The notes beneath the pieces are model-generated. The model saw nothing but the letters and a program-made list of their open reading frames with translations. It ran no database searches and had not been told where the DNA came from. Positions 46,393 to 58,609 of a stretch of 64,000 bases of DNA are shown here, in pieces. The stretch comes from Uranotaenia lowii. Its lineage: Eukaryota; Arthropoda; Insecta; Diptera; Culicidae. The DNA is taken from positions 338,040,023 to 338,104,022 of the forward strand of contig NC_073693.1 in NCBI RefSeq assembly GCF_029784155.1, in the 5' to 3' direction. Numbering within the stretch: the first letter of the stretch is position 1; each line of letters opens with the position of its first letter. A program made the translations under genes and the position numbers.

Positions 46393-46440
46393 CTGAAAGC
46401 TGACCTTTCGGAATGCGACCGGCCGCTGGCCATTGAGGAC
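46393..46440 (-). pseudogene. Candidate exon, 3' part, separated by MITE insertion
   Basis: On the minus strand this piece reads NGQRPVAFRKVSFQ and ends at a consensus donor (CAG|GTGAGG at 46392). It continues in frame from 47397-47555 if the 948-base MITE and one target copy are ignored. There is no homology to support it, and GC-rich DNA easily gives open frames. Confidence 0.22.
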
Positions 46441-47388
46441 TAGACTGGCCCACAACGAAAAAAGTCATTATATTCCCCGCGGCACCCCCTAAATTTGTGC
46501 ATTTAGGTGAAAAAATGACTTTCTGAAAGTTTCAGGTCATTTGGAAGAAGCACGAGCTGGCGCAAAGGACTTAAAATTTGTATAGAGATTTTCGGCAAAA
46601 TGTATGAAAAATCGACATACTTTCACTCTTGGTGTTCTAAAATATGTTATCAGTATGCAAGAAAGCTCAGAATTTCAAGAATTGTAGTTCAAACCATGAC
46701 AAATAAATTTGTAGAAGATTGTGATGCGATACGAGTTGACTGTGATAAGTTATCCGCAATTTAATGTGTGATTTTTTTCGCATTTCTTTGATATATTGTG
46801 AACGGAGTATGGGCACGGAGTATAATCGCACTAACTTGATCGCGTCGTCACACAATGAGATAACAAATAGAAAGTTTGTGACCTTTCTTTTAACTTTTGC
46901 AGATATTTGTTATAAAATAAGCTACATCTTTGCCTAGGACACAAACTTTCTATCTGTTATTCTCATTGTGTGAAAATGCGATCAAGTTAGTACTTATAAT
47001 CCATCTATACACCGTTCACGATATATCGATGAAACGCGTAAAAAATCACACATTCAATTGCAAATAACTCATTACAGTCAACTCGTATCGCGTCATAATC
47101 TTCTACAAACTTGTTTGTTATTATTTGAACTACAATTCCTGAAATTCTGAGCTTTCTAGCAAAATGGTAACATATTTTAGAACACAAAGAGTGAAAGAAT
47201 GTCGATTTTTCATACATTTTGCTGAAAATCTCCATACAAATTTCAAGTCCTTTGCGCCAGCTCGTGCTTCTTCCAAATGACCTGAAACTTTCAGAAAGTC
47301 ATTTTTTCACTTAAATGCACCAATCGAGAGGGTGCCGCGTTGAAAAAAATGTTGTTAAAATCATCCCATACAAATTTGGGCCAGTCTA
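46441..47388. mobile_element. Foldback MITE with 440-bp arms and 8-bp target duplication
   Basis: Arms 46441-46880 and 46940-47388 are near-perfect reverse complements separated by about 59 bases. Terminal repeats are TAGACTGGCCCA and TGGGCCAGTCTA. TTGAGGAC is duplicated exactly at 46433-46440 and 47389-47396. Eight-base duplications are made by hAT and P superfamily transposases. No coding capacity. Transcribed, it would form a long hairpin and could feed small-RNA pathways; that is inference. Confidence 0.88.
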
Positions 47389-47396
47389 TTGAGGAC

Positions 47397-47555
47397 GCGT
47401 CCGAACGGCGGCGGCGGCGGGGTTAAACTGAAGATTGGCCTCCCCGCCCGCCGGTTGGCATTTGAGTGTTTGAGTGGGGCAGGTTCAAGCCAAGCAAGGT
47501 CACTCGAAGAAAGTGGCCCCAAAGGACGGCCGGAAGAATGGACCGAACGGTGTTG
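47397..47555 (-). pseudogene. Candidate exon, 5' part
   Basis: The minus frame is open from a possible acceptor (TTTGTAG at 47556) through PLSSSDLAWLEPAPLK and PIFSLTPPPPPFGRVLN to the MITE target site. Joined with 46393-46440 it makes 69 codons in phase 0-0. The acceptor has a poor pyrimidine tract and no homology is recognised, so this may be chance. It could belong to an upstream exon of the receptor gene or to a different gene. Confidence 0.22.
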
Positions 47556-50500
47556 CTACAAATTTAAGCTCGTTAAGTCCTGCCTGCCAGCCGGCGGCGG
47601 CAGCGGCGGCTTTTTGCGAATGAAGGGATTTTCGCTTCTTTGTTCAATTGATTCACGGCGAGGAAGGGATTTTTTTCTGGCTTGTTTCGGTTTTGTACCT
47701 TGGTTGGTGTGGTGGATTTAAACAGCGAGCTATCAATCCAGTTATGCGAGTCAAGGTGAAACCTATTAAATTCTGGCTTAGGATTGTTCAACTTTAATAC
47801 AGTTTGCAGAGTGTGAACTTATTCAAATCTGGATTTGGATTGAGTTATTTTAATGCAATTAGAAGTGTGGCAAGTTCGATAACAATAAGGTAAGCTGTTA
47901 CTAGCTTTTCTAACTATGTTTTGCAGCATGGGAAATACTTTTCATTAAGAAAATTGTAGACGTCAACATTTAATAAATTCAAATTTCCAAGTTCAAACAA
48001 CAACTCTCCGTACAGAATTAATATATGCAAAACACTGATTTTAATTTTCATATGTTTAGATACCTTAACCTACAAACCAAAAAAAATATATTTAAAATTT
48101 CAAAAATATTTTGAATCTTATTTAAAAAATAATTTCTTACAAGCGATTGAAATACTTTTATGAATGCTTATGCTCAGGATTTGAAGTTCGTACAGAAGCG
48201 TTCTTTATTCAAAAAAGTGTCATGAGATTATTTTCCTTGTCTTATAATAAACTTATGTGTTGAATTATTTTCAAAAAATTAGTCTGTTACTCTACAAGTT
48301 AGGTTTGTGGTATGTTAGAAAAAATTGGTATGTATAAATGGAGAAAAAATAATAACTTTTTGTTTTATTTTTAGATGTTCATAACATTTCAAGGATCAGG
48401 GTCCAAAATTAAATTTGAACTTAAATTTTTAATACAGTTTCAAATTTAAACCTTTAAAATATTTTCAATAAAAATTCGAGAAAAGAGTTTTCGCAACGTT
48501 ATCTTTAAAAATTAAGTGAAAGCATTTATGATAAACGTATAGATCGAGATTTTTCAAGTTTATTAGTAACAAATAATTACTAACTCAATAAGACAGACCA
48601 TTTGGCTTGGTTTTTTTTTAAATCTTGATTAAACATTCAAAACTGAAATGCAAATTAAGATGATCTTGAACCAGAATTAGAATAAGAGAGGTGCAACTGT
48701 TAATTTCCAGAAAATTTTAAATTGATACAGTGGCTCAATTTTCCCATATTTTCGGATAGTAGGAATTTGTTTTCTATTTGCTATCGAAACAGTATGAAAA
48801 ACGGTTACTGAAAAATTGAGAGTATGCATGATATAACAAAAATTGATAATTGTTTGATATAATTGATTTAAAATGGGGCCGCAATTTGAAATTCATAGTA
48901 TCAATTTTAAAATTCTATCAAGAGAGGTTTTATTTTGATTGATAAAGATTCTCGAATTCTGAAATATTTAGATGAGATCTTTCAGAACGACTAACATCTT
49001 CAATCATATCTCAGATGAGTGAAAAAAATACTAAACGTTAGAATTGGGAAGTCCCATAAGCTACTGGTAGATAATTCAAACATCGAAAGTTGCAGACATG
49101 GACTACTGTCCTCTATTAAAAAAGACATTTCAATAAAATGTAAAATTTTCACAAAAAAAAATTATTTCAAAGTATTTACATCTTCAATCCAGAATAAAAT
49201 ACAAAAAAAAAACCAAAAAAAAAGGATCACAAAATAATTACATATTTAAAAACTAAAAACGCAGATAATTATAGGCATATATGCATTCATAATTTAAATT
49301 TGTCATTTTGATTTCTTTAATGCTTAAAACGCTTTGGTTAGTATTTTTCCATTCAATTTACATTTTCTTTAGGTTCACCTACATACATCTCGAATTTAGA
49401 AAAGCAAGTGTACTATATCAGATATTCTAATCAAAAAAATTTTTTTTTTATAGTTTGTAAGTTTTATCATCATTGCATTTGACTTCTTTCAGCATGATGA
49501 ACATTAGACGACGAGTTGAACTCTTTTTGATTTATGAAATTATACTTTCAAAATAAAAATCTCTAGTTTCTATTACCTCGGTAATGTATAGTGTTTATTT
49601 TACACAAATTACTGATACGATCTACGAAATGTTGAGATATTATAAGCAAATGTCTTTAAAACATTGAGTTAGGGATTGGATAAAAATTGACACATAAATG
49701 TGATTTGTGTGTTTTGTTTTTGGCAATTTGAGTAATTGTATGTAAAAAACCTGAACCCTTACCTGAGTTTTGCTTATATAAAATTGGTCTTTTTTAGCTG
49801 TTGATAAGTTTTAAAAAGTCAATTACATCGTTGAATATTTCTTTGTGAATATATTTGGAATCATTTTGGATGAAGTTTATAATTTATCAAAATATTTTCA
49901 AGTTTGACGATTGAACTTTGGCATAAAATAGGGAAAAAATAATCTCAATCATTTTCAGTTGTGTTTTGAAAAATGCAGAATCAGAGTTTCAATATCATAG
50001 TAAAAACTCGGGCATAGATGATTATTTTAACTTTAAACCTTAAATTTTATGTTAATATGTTTGATTGCTTAAAGATAAACAATTTTGGCTCTTAATTAAA
50101 AGAATCATTTTTTTCAACTTGCAGAATGTTAGTTTTAAAATTCCAAATTGAATATATTAAAAACAAGTAAACAACGCAGGTTTCAGTAGTAGAATACATG
50201 GAGAAAAAAGTACAGTTTTATCAACTAAATTTCGGCCTATATTCAACTATAATGATGATTGATTCTCTACCAACGATATTTGACTGATTGATTTAATGAA
50301 TTAAACAATATATATGATAGTCTCAACCTCAACTACAATTGTATGATAATAAATTAAACCATTTATACGAATTGATGTTGAGCATTCAACTAACTATATT
50401 ATAGATTCCACTAAACGGCTATGGTCGATTTAACTATTAATATGAATGAATCAACTTTACTTCTCTCATTGATTTACATCGTCCAACTATATTTTATAGT

Positions 50501-51148
50501 TGTTTTTTTGTAACTTTTCCGCTTTTATTTTCATTTTCTTTTTGGATTTATTTTTTGTTTATTTATAAGCAGAAAAAAAATGTTAACAACGAATAATAAG
50601 ATAATGCTTTGATCATGCCAGCGGTCAGCAAATCAATGATTTTGACAATATCCAGCCATATCTGTTTCCCGATGCAACGCAATTATACAATTGTAGTTGA
50701 ATCCATCATATACGCTTTAATGATTGGTATTACCAGCTGAAATGATTAGAACAACAGTCGTTTTTTTTTCGTGTTGAGTTATGTTTATTTCGTCTCTCAC
50801 GTCATATCTTAGCTATATAATGTGTAAACGATTCCTCATTCGTCACTATTCTATACTCGCTTTCCCTATCCGGGAAGGTAATCATTTATCCCCCCCATCA
50901 TACTTTCAAACAATAACCTCTATAAGGAAGAATCTCTATCGCGTCGTGGTACCAAAGTTATAGTCCAATTTCGTTACTACAAGAATTTTCTAAACCTAAA
51001 CACTGTTCTCAAGCGAAGTTTCACTTTAACTGCTATACAAGCACTGATAGTAGCATCAACAGACAATGTTTCGTTTCAATTGATTTACAAAATAATTTTT
51101 CTAACATTGAATTTAATGTGAAATTCCATTGATGAAGCCTCTAGCTTA
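47556..51148. other. 3.6 kb of AT-rich DNA without recognised gene
   Basis: Apart from a GC-rich stretch up to about 47720, the region is AT-rich. Between about 50235 and 50735, repeated ATTCAACTATA- and TAGTTGAAT-type words in both orientations hint at an old inverted-repeat element, but ends could not be set. Confidence 0.4.
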
Positions 51149-51592
51149 AGGTTGGCAGAATTTTTTCAGCATATAGCTGGATCGAAAAGTACCGTGCAAC
51201 TTTATCTAAAAACCCAGCGTAATCCGGGCATTTGATTTCAGAATTGTCGAATCAGGGCAAGTTTAGTTAAAACCCGAGAAATACTTAACACCAATAAAAC
51301 AAACATGATTTTTTTTTACCATGACAAATCAGCAGTTTTGAAATCTTATTTGAGGCTTTAAAAAAAAACTTTTTATATTTTATAAACAATTTTATAACAA
51401 CTTGCTCAAAAACATTTGTAAACAAATTTTACAACACAATTTATTGTTTTGTTTTTGCAAACAAAGTTAAACAAGGCAAAATATGTGTATTTTTTCAACG
51501 AAATCCAGGCAACCGGACTTAACCGGACTTCTGTGAAATTTGTTATTGAATATCTGGGCACATCTGAATAAAATCGGGCAAACTGGCAACCT
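51149..51592. mobile_element. MITE-like element with AGGTTGGCAG / CTGGCAACCT ends
   Basis: Begins AGGTTGGCAGAATTTTTTCA and ends CTGGCAACCT. The interior carries CCGGGCA and CAACCGGACTTAACCGGAC motifs also seen near 25660. The target duplication is not clear. Confidence 0.45.
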
Positions 51593-51636
51593 ATTTCCCA
51601 AGAAACACTCGTAATGTACAATTTATGATTGTGTCA

Positions 51637-53531
51637 TCTATATATATAAAAATGAATGTTTGTCTGTCTGTCTGTTCCCTATAGACTCGAAAACTACTGA
51701 ACCGATCATCGTCAAAACTGGCATCTGAGGGTTTTTGAGGCCGGGGATGGTTTCTGTAATAGTCAAAATTCCATCCGACTTAAGAAAGGAGAGGCTTCCA
51801 TACAAAATTTGTAATTTTTCGAAACAAATTAAAGTCATGACATCCATTTTCTTGAGATTTTTTTTTCCTTTGGGTGGTTTGTTTTTCGTCTCTATGGTCG
51901 AGGCGTCGCAAAAGGAAAGTAACCCAGGCATAGCATACTGATCAGTAGGAATATTTTGGCGCGTATTTTTCAACCTGGGGTTTGTTTTTCGTCTCCATGG
52001 GCGAGCAAACGTCGTCGCAAGAGGATAGTAACCAAAGCACACTGTTCATTGATTGCTGGAAAATTTAACAATAAGGCGCCTGTTTCTCAAACACGTGGGG
52101 GCGATATGCAACCTAGATGTGTTTTTTCTTGCTTATTAGATTTGTACACAGCACGTGGAAATAAATGACGCTTAGATGTGACACGGATTGGTATTTTATC
52201 AATCGAATCAAAACCAATTTAAAGATTTGAAAAATACTTCCATATTTAGTTCATGTTAATGTAGGTAGCATTCGAATTTTCATTCAAGGAACATTAGAAC
52301 ATGTTCAAACGTTCAACTTTTTCTGTTGAAAAAAATTAAAAATTATGTTTTCTTCTAGAAATTGTTACTTCGGCCCAAATACACAACTGAAACGAATTTA
52401 GAAATGAAGGTGGGAGCTTTTTATTTGAAATAATTCTGAAATAACCATCGTACTTTTTGCTTACATACCAATTCAAGTGCGTACTTAACATGAAAAGTGT
52501 TTTTGTGTTCCATGGCTGCATATAAGAGACTTTTGATCCGCTTCGTTTTTGAAAAGCGAGACTTTAGAACTGATATTCAACTGGAAGCAAAATTTTTATG
52601 AGAAATTTTAAGTATACCCTTAAAATTTTAAAAACAATATTCCCTTCTGTCAACTTACACGGTGGGGCAAGGGCAAACGTCGAACTTTTAAGAAATTCAT
52701 CTTCAAAATGATTCAATATGTTGGAAAGATCAGAATGGGTATTCCGAATGTTGAAACTGAAGCGGTTATTGAAAATTCTTAAATGTCTTTGTAAATGAAG
52801 GTCATTCCCTTTGAACAGCATTCGTTAAAAGTGGAGTAACAAACATAAATTTATATTACAGGAATACTGCAGATATATCAGTGAAACTTGATAGAACAAA
52901 AAGCAGGAATTCGTATTAAATCCATTTTAAAGCCATTACTCTGACGCATCTGTAAATAAGCTTTGCAATGACACTTGCCTCAATATACGGGACAAATGTA
53001 AACTTAGAAATTTGTTTTTGCCAACATTTTTGAATATTTGACTTTCAAAGAGAAAATTTAAAAAAAAAAAACGCTGAGAACTTATTTAGTGATGCAACTG
53101 ATATATTTTTTAAATATATATATTTTTACCGTAGTAAATTTATTAAAAAAAAAAGAAATTTGCACTGTATTTAATACATAACTAATTTAATATATTTTTC
53201 ATTACCATGATAAGTGCTGTTTGGGTATCGAGCCGGTTTAATTTGCCTACCTTCTTCAAGCAGTGGGGGACAAGATTGAAAAAGATGAGAGAGCTCCCAT
53301 GTAAATTTAAGATAAAGAGCTTTTCAAAGAAGGGACCATATTTAAAAAGGTTTTTTTTGGGTACAGAGTACAAATTTCTGATCTTGAAAAACGAGTTTAG
53401 AGTTCAAGTTTCAGTAAATAATATATACCATCTTTGAATTGCAATTCAGAACTGCAGCTGCAGCTCTCATTTCAAAGTTGTTGGTTTCTGAAGTGGGCGG
53501 AAGGTGTAGCAAAGCACAACGGGTCAGCTAG
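51637..53531 (+). mobile_element. Non-autonomous Helitron
   Basis: The 5' end is TCTATATATATAAAAATGAA followed by TGTTTGTCTGTCTG. The 3' end is CAACGGGTCAGCTAG. The flanking bases are A (51636) and T (53532), so the insertion lies between A and T without duplication, as Helitrons do. The hairpin normally just upstream of the 3' CTAG is degraded (GTGTAGC..GCACAAC). No Rep/helicase is encoded in the 1.9-kb body. An 85-codon minus-strand frame inside (52564-52821) has no recognisable domain. Confidence 0.85.
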
Positions 53532-53699
53532 TTTTTTAATAAAATTTGAATAATTTCTGCGTCGATTTTGAGCCAACTTTATGCCGATTTTGCGTAATTT
53601 TTTAATAATTCTTTTGTTAATCATTCAATCTACTTTTGATAAATTCGTGTAATATTTGTTGTCATTTTTTTTCTCTTTTATGATTTTTGTTACAATTTT

Positions 53700-53990
53700 T
53701 GTCCCTTACGTCATTTTGTCTTTTTTTGTCATTTTTGTCATTTTTTGTCATTTTTGTCATTTTTGTCATTTTTGTCATTTTTGTCATTTTTGTCATTTTG
53801 TCATTTTTGTCATTTTTGTCATTTTTGTCATTTTTGTCATTTTTGTCATTTTTGTCATTTTTGTCATTTTTGTCATTTTGTCATTTTTGTCATTTTTGTC
53901 ATTTTTGTCATTTTTGTCATTTTTGTCATTTTTGTCATTTTTGTCATTTTTGTCATTTTTGTCATTTTTGTCATTTTTGATATTTTTGTC
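53700..53990 (-). repeat. Nonamer array (TGACAAAAA)n on the minus strand
   Basis: About 32 units reading TTTTTGTCA on +, the reverse complement of the unit at 9663-15015. A few units have lost one T (near 53796 and 53877), shifting frame. Older, degenerate units occur from about 53655. Confidence 0.95.
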
Positions 53991-55423
53991 ATTTTGTCGA
54001 TTTTGAACGATTTGTTTCATCTGAGTTTATGGTGAAGCACACGAGATTTTTCCAAAGTAATGGTTAAATGGTCGTTTCGTCATGACAAAAAAAGTAGTTG
54101 ATTAGGCGTTTTTCGAAAATCAAAACTCTGATCTTTATTATGTGACCTTTTGATTTTTTTTGTAACGAGTATCATTTCTGACTTCATTTGATGCACTCAG
54201 TTGCATGCGATAAACAAACATGTCATGGATCATGGTCCTCGTTGAACGGAAGTCTCCTCAAATCGGACCAGAAGTTGGTACCAGAAAAGGAACAAATCTG
54301 TCGACAGGAAATTGAATGCCTTCATCTTATAAACAACAACCGTTTCATGGTCCTTTGGACCTTCCGAATCTCTTAGGTACACGGATTCGATTTTTTTTCT
54401 GCATTTGTTCCGATTCCCAGTAGGTACCTCAAATCGGCAAACATACAAACACCAAGCATGTACCGCCCTCCTTTCTTAACCCACCCCACAGTAAGGAAGC
54501 AAAAAAAAAAAATACGAAAGGAAATTGGTTTTCTGGATCTACATGAGCCAAGAGCTTTGTTTTTCCGTTTATGCCCGGCCGATGGAAGAAGGACTGTCCT
54601 TCTCAGAGTAGATATTGGAGAAAAAAGGAACAAGAAAAAAAAATGGGTTATTTGTTTTGAACAAGCGCATCCGTATGCTGAGTACCCACATACAAGTTCA
54701 TATATAGACATTTCCCCATATGGACATAGAAACATAACACCACCAAAACAAGAAAAAAAAGACGAAAAAAGCCCCTAACAGCAGAAGGTTTATGACAGCC
54801 GGAGAGGAGCAACATGCTATTAAATTGAAAACTTTTCGGGATACGAACACATCCGATCGGATTTGATTTGTGGCCCCAAATGCCGGAAAGTTTTACTCCA
54901 ACCCCTGCTTTGCTGGTTGTTGGCGTTCATACTTAAACATATGTGTTTATTTTAACAATTTCGTTCGAGTTATGTGCCATGTTTTCGGGAGGAACTTTTT
55001 TTTATGTGGACATAAAGATATGCGAAATGATGCATAAAACGTTGAAGGCGTGAGGTGGAGCTTCAAAGTTTTGGCAATAACTCTTAAATAAATTTTATAA
55101 GTTCTTTAAAAATCCTAAGTCCTAAAGTTTGGGAAAAATCTATTTGCAAGTCAATCTTATTAATACGGTATTAATACTACCAACAAAAAATATTTGATAA
55201 CCTTATCAAAAACGAGTGGTTATTTCACAAACTGATCAGATTTTTGAAAAAATATTTAAATGTGTAATGTTGGAGTTGTAGTTTTGATGTTCTCCGATAG
55301 AAGGCGGGCAAGCGATGGTTTTTATGGAGTTGTGTGCTGTCGACTGTTTGTTGGTTGATTGTCAGAAGTTTTTTTTTGATAATGTTAAGCACCCTCTTGG
55401 TTACCTTTGAAAATTCGAACAAA
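53991..55423. other. No gene recognised; unique patch 54180-54900
   Basis: 54180-54900 is less AT-rich. Its open frames of up to 120 codons on both strands overlap one another and show no domain. They are probably chance. Confidence 0.35.
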
Positions 55424-55870
55424 GGCATCCCACAACTTCAACTCCAATCGAAATTACTCGTTACAAACCTTCTTACACTAAACTTATCGAAAACTGAGTA
55501 CATGATATTTCGCTCGTCCAGAAGAGTTATCTCCAGCAGTAGTCTGCTTTCTTTCGCAAATTCTACAATTGAAAAAGTTCACAACTTCAAATATTTGGGG
55601 TTGACACTTGACAAAACACTGTCCTGGAGTCTTTATATCAACAAAATAATCAAAAAAAAAAAAAAAAAACATCGTCCTTCAGTGGCATTCTTTGGAGAGT
55701 AAGGAACTTTGTACCTCGTCATGTTTTCATGAAATTTCACCTTGCATTCATTCTACAGATAATACCCGTAATTCATTGTTAAGCTCAGGTACTCGCTCTC
55801 GAATAACTCGATTGTTCGGAAATTGTTGTTGCCAATCGAGCATTCTTTCTTTCATAATGCTCGAGAACCA
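55424..55870 (+). pseudogene. LINE reverse transcriptase remnant (CR1/Jockey-like)
   Basis: The plus frame encodes LLTLNLSKTEYMIFRSS, then FKYLGLTLDKTLSWSLYI, the conserved region just after the RT palm in non-LTR elements. After an A-run (about 55651-55668), a shifted frame continues with SVAFFWRVRNFVPRHVF-like residues. The catalytic YADD region is not recognisable upstream and several stops follow. A decayed, 5'-truncated fragment. Confidence 0.7.
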
Positions 55871-55929
55871 AGAATGACTTAATAACAAAATTGTTTAATT
55901 GGTTCGCCGAATAGTAAATTGCATGATAT

Positions 55930-56100
55930 GAATGTCAAAAGTGACAAAAATGACAAGAATAATAAATTGCTAAAATTAACATTATTGTCAAAACTGACAA
56001 CATCGACAAAAATGATGGAAAGGCAAAAATTGGCAAAATCGAAAGACTTGTGAAAAATAAGAAAATTGACAAAGTTTGCAAAATTAAATAAGAAGACAGA
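55930..56100. repeat. Degenerate TGACAAAAN-type nonamer tract
   Basis: Scattered units (GTGACAAAAATGACAAGAAT, ACTGACAACATCGACAAAAA, AATTGACAAAG) without exact periodicity. Probably a decayed or never-expanded precursor of the nonamer arrays. Confidence 0.55.
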
Positions 56101-57014
56101 ATAGAAAAAAATGAGAGAAATTTCGATGTACGATACTATTTGACGATTACGAATAGAAACTAACTTTGGTTCTAAATTGCAATTTAATTGATCTTTTGTA
56201 AAGGAACTCAAAACTTGACATACAAAAACCCTACCTCGTCTTCGGAATTGGTTTTTTTAAGAAGTGTAACTAAATAAGAACAGAGTTTGAAACGAACCAT
56301 TTTTTTTATTTAAAAAAATCGTTATTTTATTTACAAATTATGCTGATGTTATGCTGATATAAAATATTCATCAAAAAACCAATTTCGACTAAATTTTATT
56401 AAGAGTTTTTTGTTTTTCTAAATGCTCGACACAACTCATAATTTGAACAAGGCCACACAATTTACATTTTTCGGAGGTGCAATGTTTTTAATTCATTTCG
56501 ACTAAATTTCGACTGATTTGGGTACCTTGATATGCAATATTTCTATCAGCTTTTGTTTTTAACATGAATTTTGAAAATAAGTAAAAAGTATTTGAGAAAT
56601 TTCTGCATTGTTTATACAAAAACTCAAACCAATAACCTATCATTCATAAACAAAAGTTTTAAATGAATTATCAACTTTCCTCAAGAATTCAAGAATTTTT
56701 GAGTTTTGCGTGAAAAGTTATAGAAGTTTCATCTTTTCTTTTTTCATTTATCAATTTTCAGTATAAAACTCTATAACTAAACTAAATTTTAGATATTTTT
56801 AAGTAAACATGTAATTTTTTTGAAGGTTTCAACAAATGAAATTAAATTTTTTTTACACTTTCTACAGTTACGTCAAAAGTACTTGTAATGATATCTTTCC
56901 ACTTTCCACTAAACAGAATCAGAATCAATTTTTCCATATATCTAGGTTTGTTAGTTAATCAATTATCAACGTTTATTTAAAACTGATATATTTTAAAAAC
57001 CCTTATCACTTAAA
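56101..57014. other. AT-rich DNA, nothing recognised
   Basis: No gene, RNA or repeat structure was seen here. Confidence 0.4.
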
Positions 57015-57990
57015 CTTAAAGTGTTCGATCAAATTTGATAAAAGATTTGAGTTCATAACGCTAAAATCTACCAAATCAATCATTGAAAAAAGTACCAAAA
57101 TGCCGTTGCCTTGAGTCATCAATTAAATTTGTAAATTCTTATGGTGAAACGTGATTAATAAAAAAAAACCTCCTGAAATGTTTTAAATAACTTATCTTTT
57201 TCATTTTCAGTTTTTTTCAAATTCCGAATTATTGTGTACTTGACACATAAGGCCTTAAGTCTCAATTTTCAATCAGAAAAAAAAGTTTCAACCTTCTGTT
57301 CATTCCAGGATCCAATATTTAAAGTGACAAAATACTCAAAGCTTTTAATGTTAAACTTTAAAACTTTTAATTGAAAAATTTAAAAACTTTTCATTATTTT
57401 TTTTTAGATAAAATCGCCTTTTATGAATCAATTAAAATTTTTTAATTAATCTTCAAAAGTTTGAAACATGATTTGAAGTAGGTAGCAATTTTAAACTAAA
57501 TTATAATTCGAAATGTATGTATTTGCTTTGTTCTTACAATATTTGTTGTAATTTGGAACTTAATTTTCAATTTTTATCAGTTTTCATTGATCATTCATGA
57601 AATTTCCCATTTCCTAACATTTCCTTGTAAATATAAATGAATATGAAGCTATTATATTGAACTTCAAAAATAAACTATTTAAGCCATTTATTTTTTATAA
57701 ATAGATTTTTTCTCTGACTTTTTTCACTGTCCCTTTTCAAATAATAATAAATATATCTATTCTCCTTTTTATCAAATTAAATTAAACCATCAATCATTGA
57801 ATAAATTCTCCAAAGTTCAAATTGGTTTTTTCAGTTATCGAAAATCTACATTTTTAATCGCGAATGAATATTTTTTGTTAAAATTCAAAATACTACAGCG
57901 GAATTTTTCAATCACCTGTCAGTTGAAAATAAAGAACAGAATTTTAGTTAAGATGAATAAAAATTAACAATTATTATCATTTTCCAACAT
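57015..57990 (+). repeat. Diverged dispersed repeat, partner at 27250-28110
   Basis: Colinear with the copy at 27250-28110, with many small gaps. A C-run with CCCTCCCC at about 58192-58208 follows downstream but is not shared. Confidence 0.45.
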
Positions 57991-58379
57991 AATTAAAAAA
58001 AAATATCATTGACTTACTGAAAATTTAAAACTTTCATTCTGGTATGATTTAAAAAATTTGTTTTTTTATCAGTCCAATTATTTTTAGTTTTTGTGGTAAT
58101 CATGAGTAAAAACGGTGTTGAAAATTTCTTTCCTTTTTTTATTGTTTATTTTTGGTATTGCTATTATTTTTAGCTAAATTTGAAATTCGAACCCCCCCCC
58201 CCCTCCCCTCATGACCGGGTCCTTCGCACGGGCCTGGATCAAATTGATGATTTCGACCAATTGGCCATTAGATTACAAAAATAAAAAAAAAATTTAAATA
58301 TTAAAGACAAAATGGCAATAATAGAAAATAAAATAAAAACAAAAATTTCATGATTAACGAATAATAAACAATTATGGCA

Positions 58380-58609
58380 AATAAGGTAAAAATTACAAAA
58401 TTTACAAAATAATCACAAATTGTCAAATTAAAAATAGTCAAATTTGACAAACAAGAAAAATTTAACATCATTTAAAAAATTTACACATTTGACAAAATAA
58501 CATTGTTGAAAAACTTGACTCATTTGACCAGTTTTGTCATTATTGTTGATTTCGTCGATTTCATTATGATTCTGTCAATTCCATCGATTTTGTTAAATTA
58601 TTCAATTAT
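58380..58609. repeat. Degenerate edge of the following nonamer array
   Basis: Irregular units such as AAATTACAAAATTTACAAAA, GTCAAATTTGACAAA and TTTTGTCATTATTGTTGATT lead into the regular array. The repeat decays towards its edge. Confidence 0.6.

Noticed and set aside
54373..54778. Overlapping 106- and 120-codon frames on opposite strands
   Set aside because: No domain or splice evidence; both strands open in the same stretch suggests chance in less AT-rich DNA.
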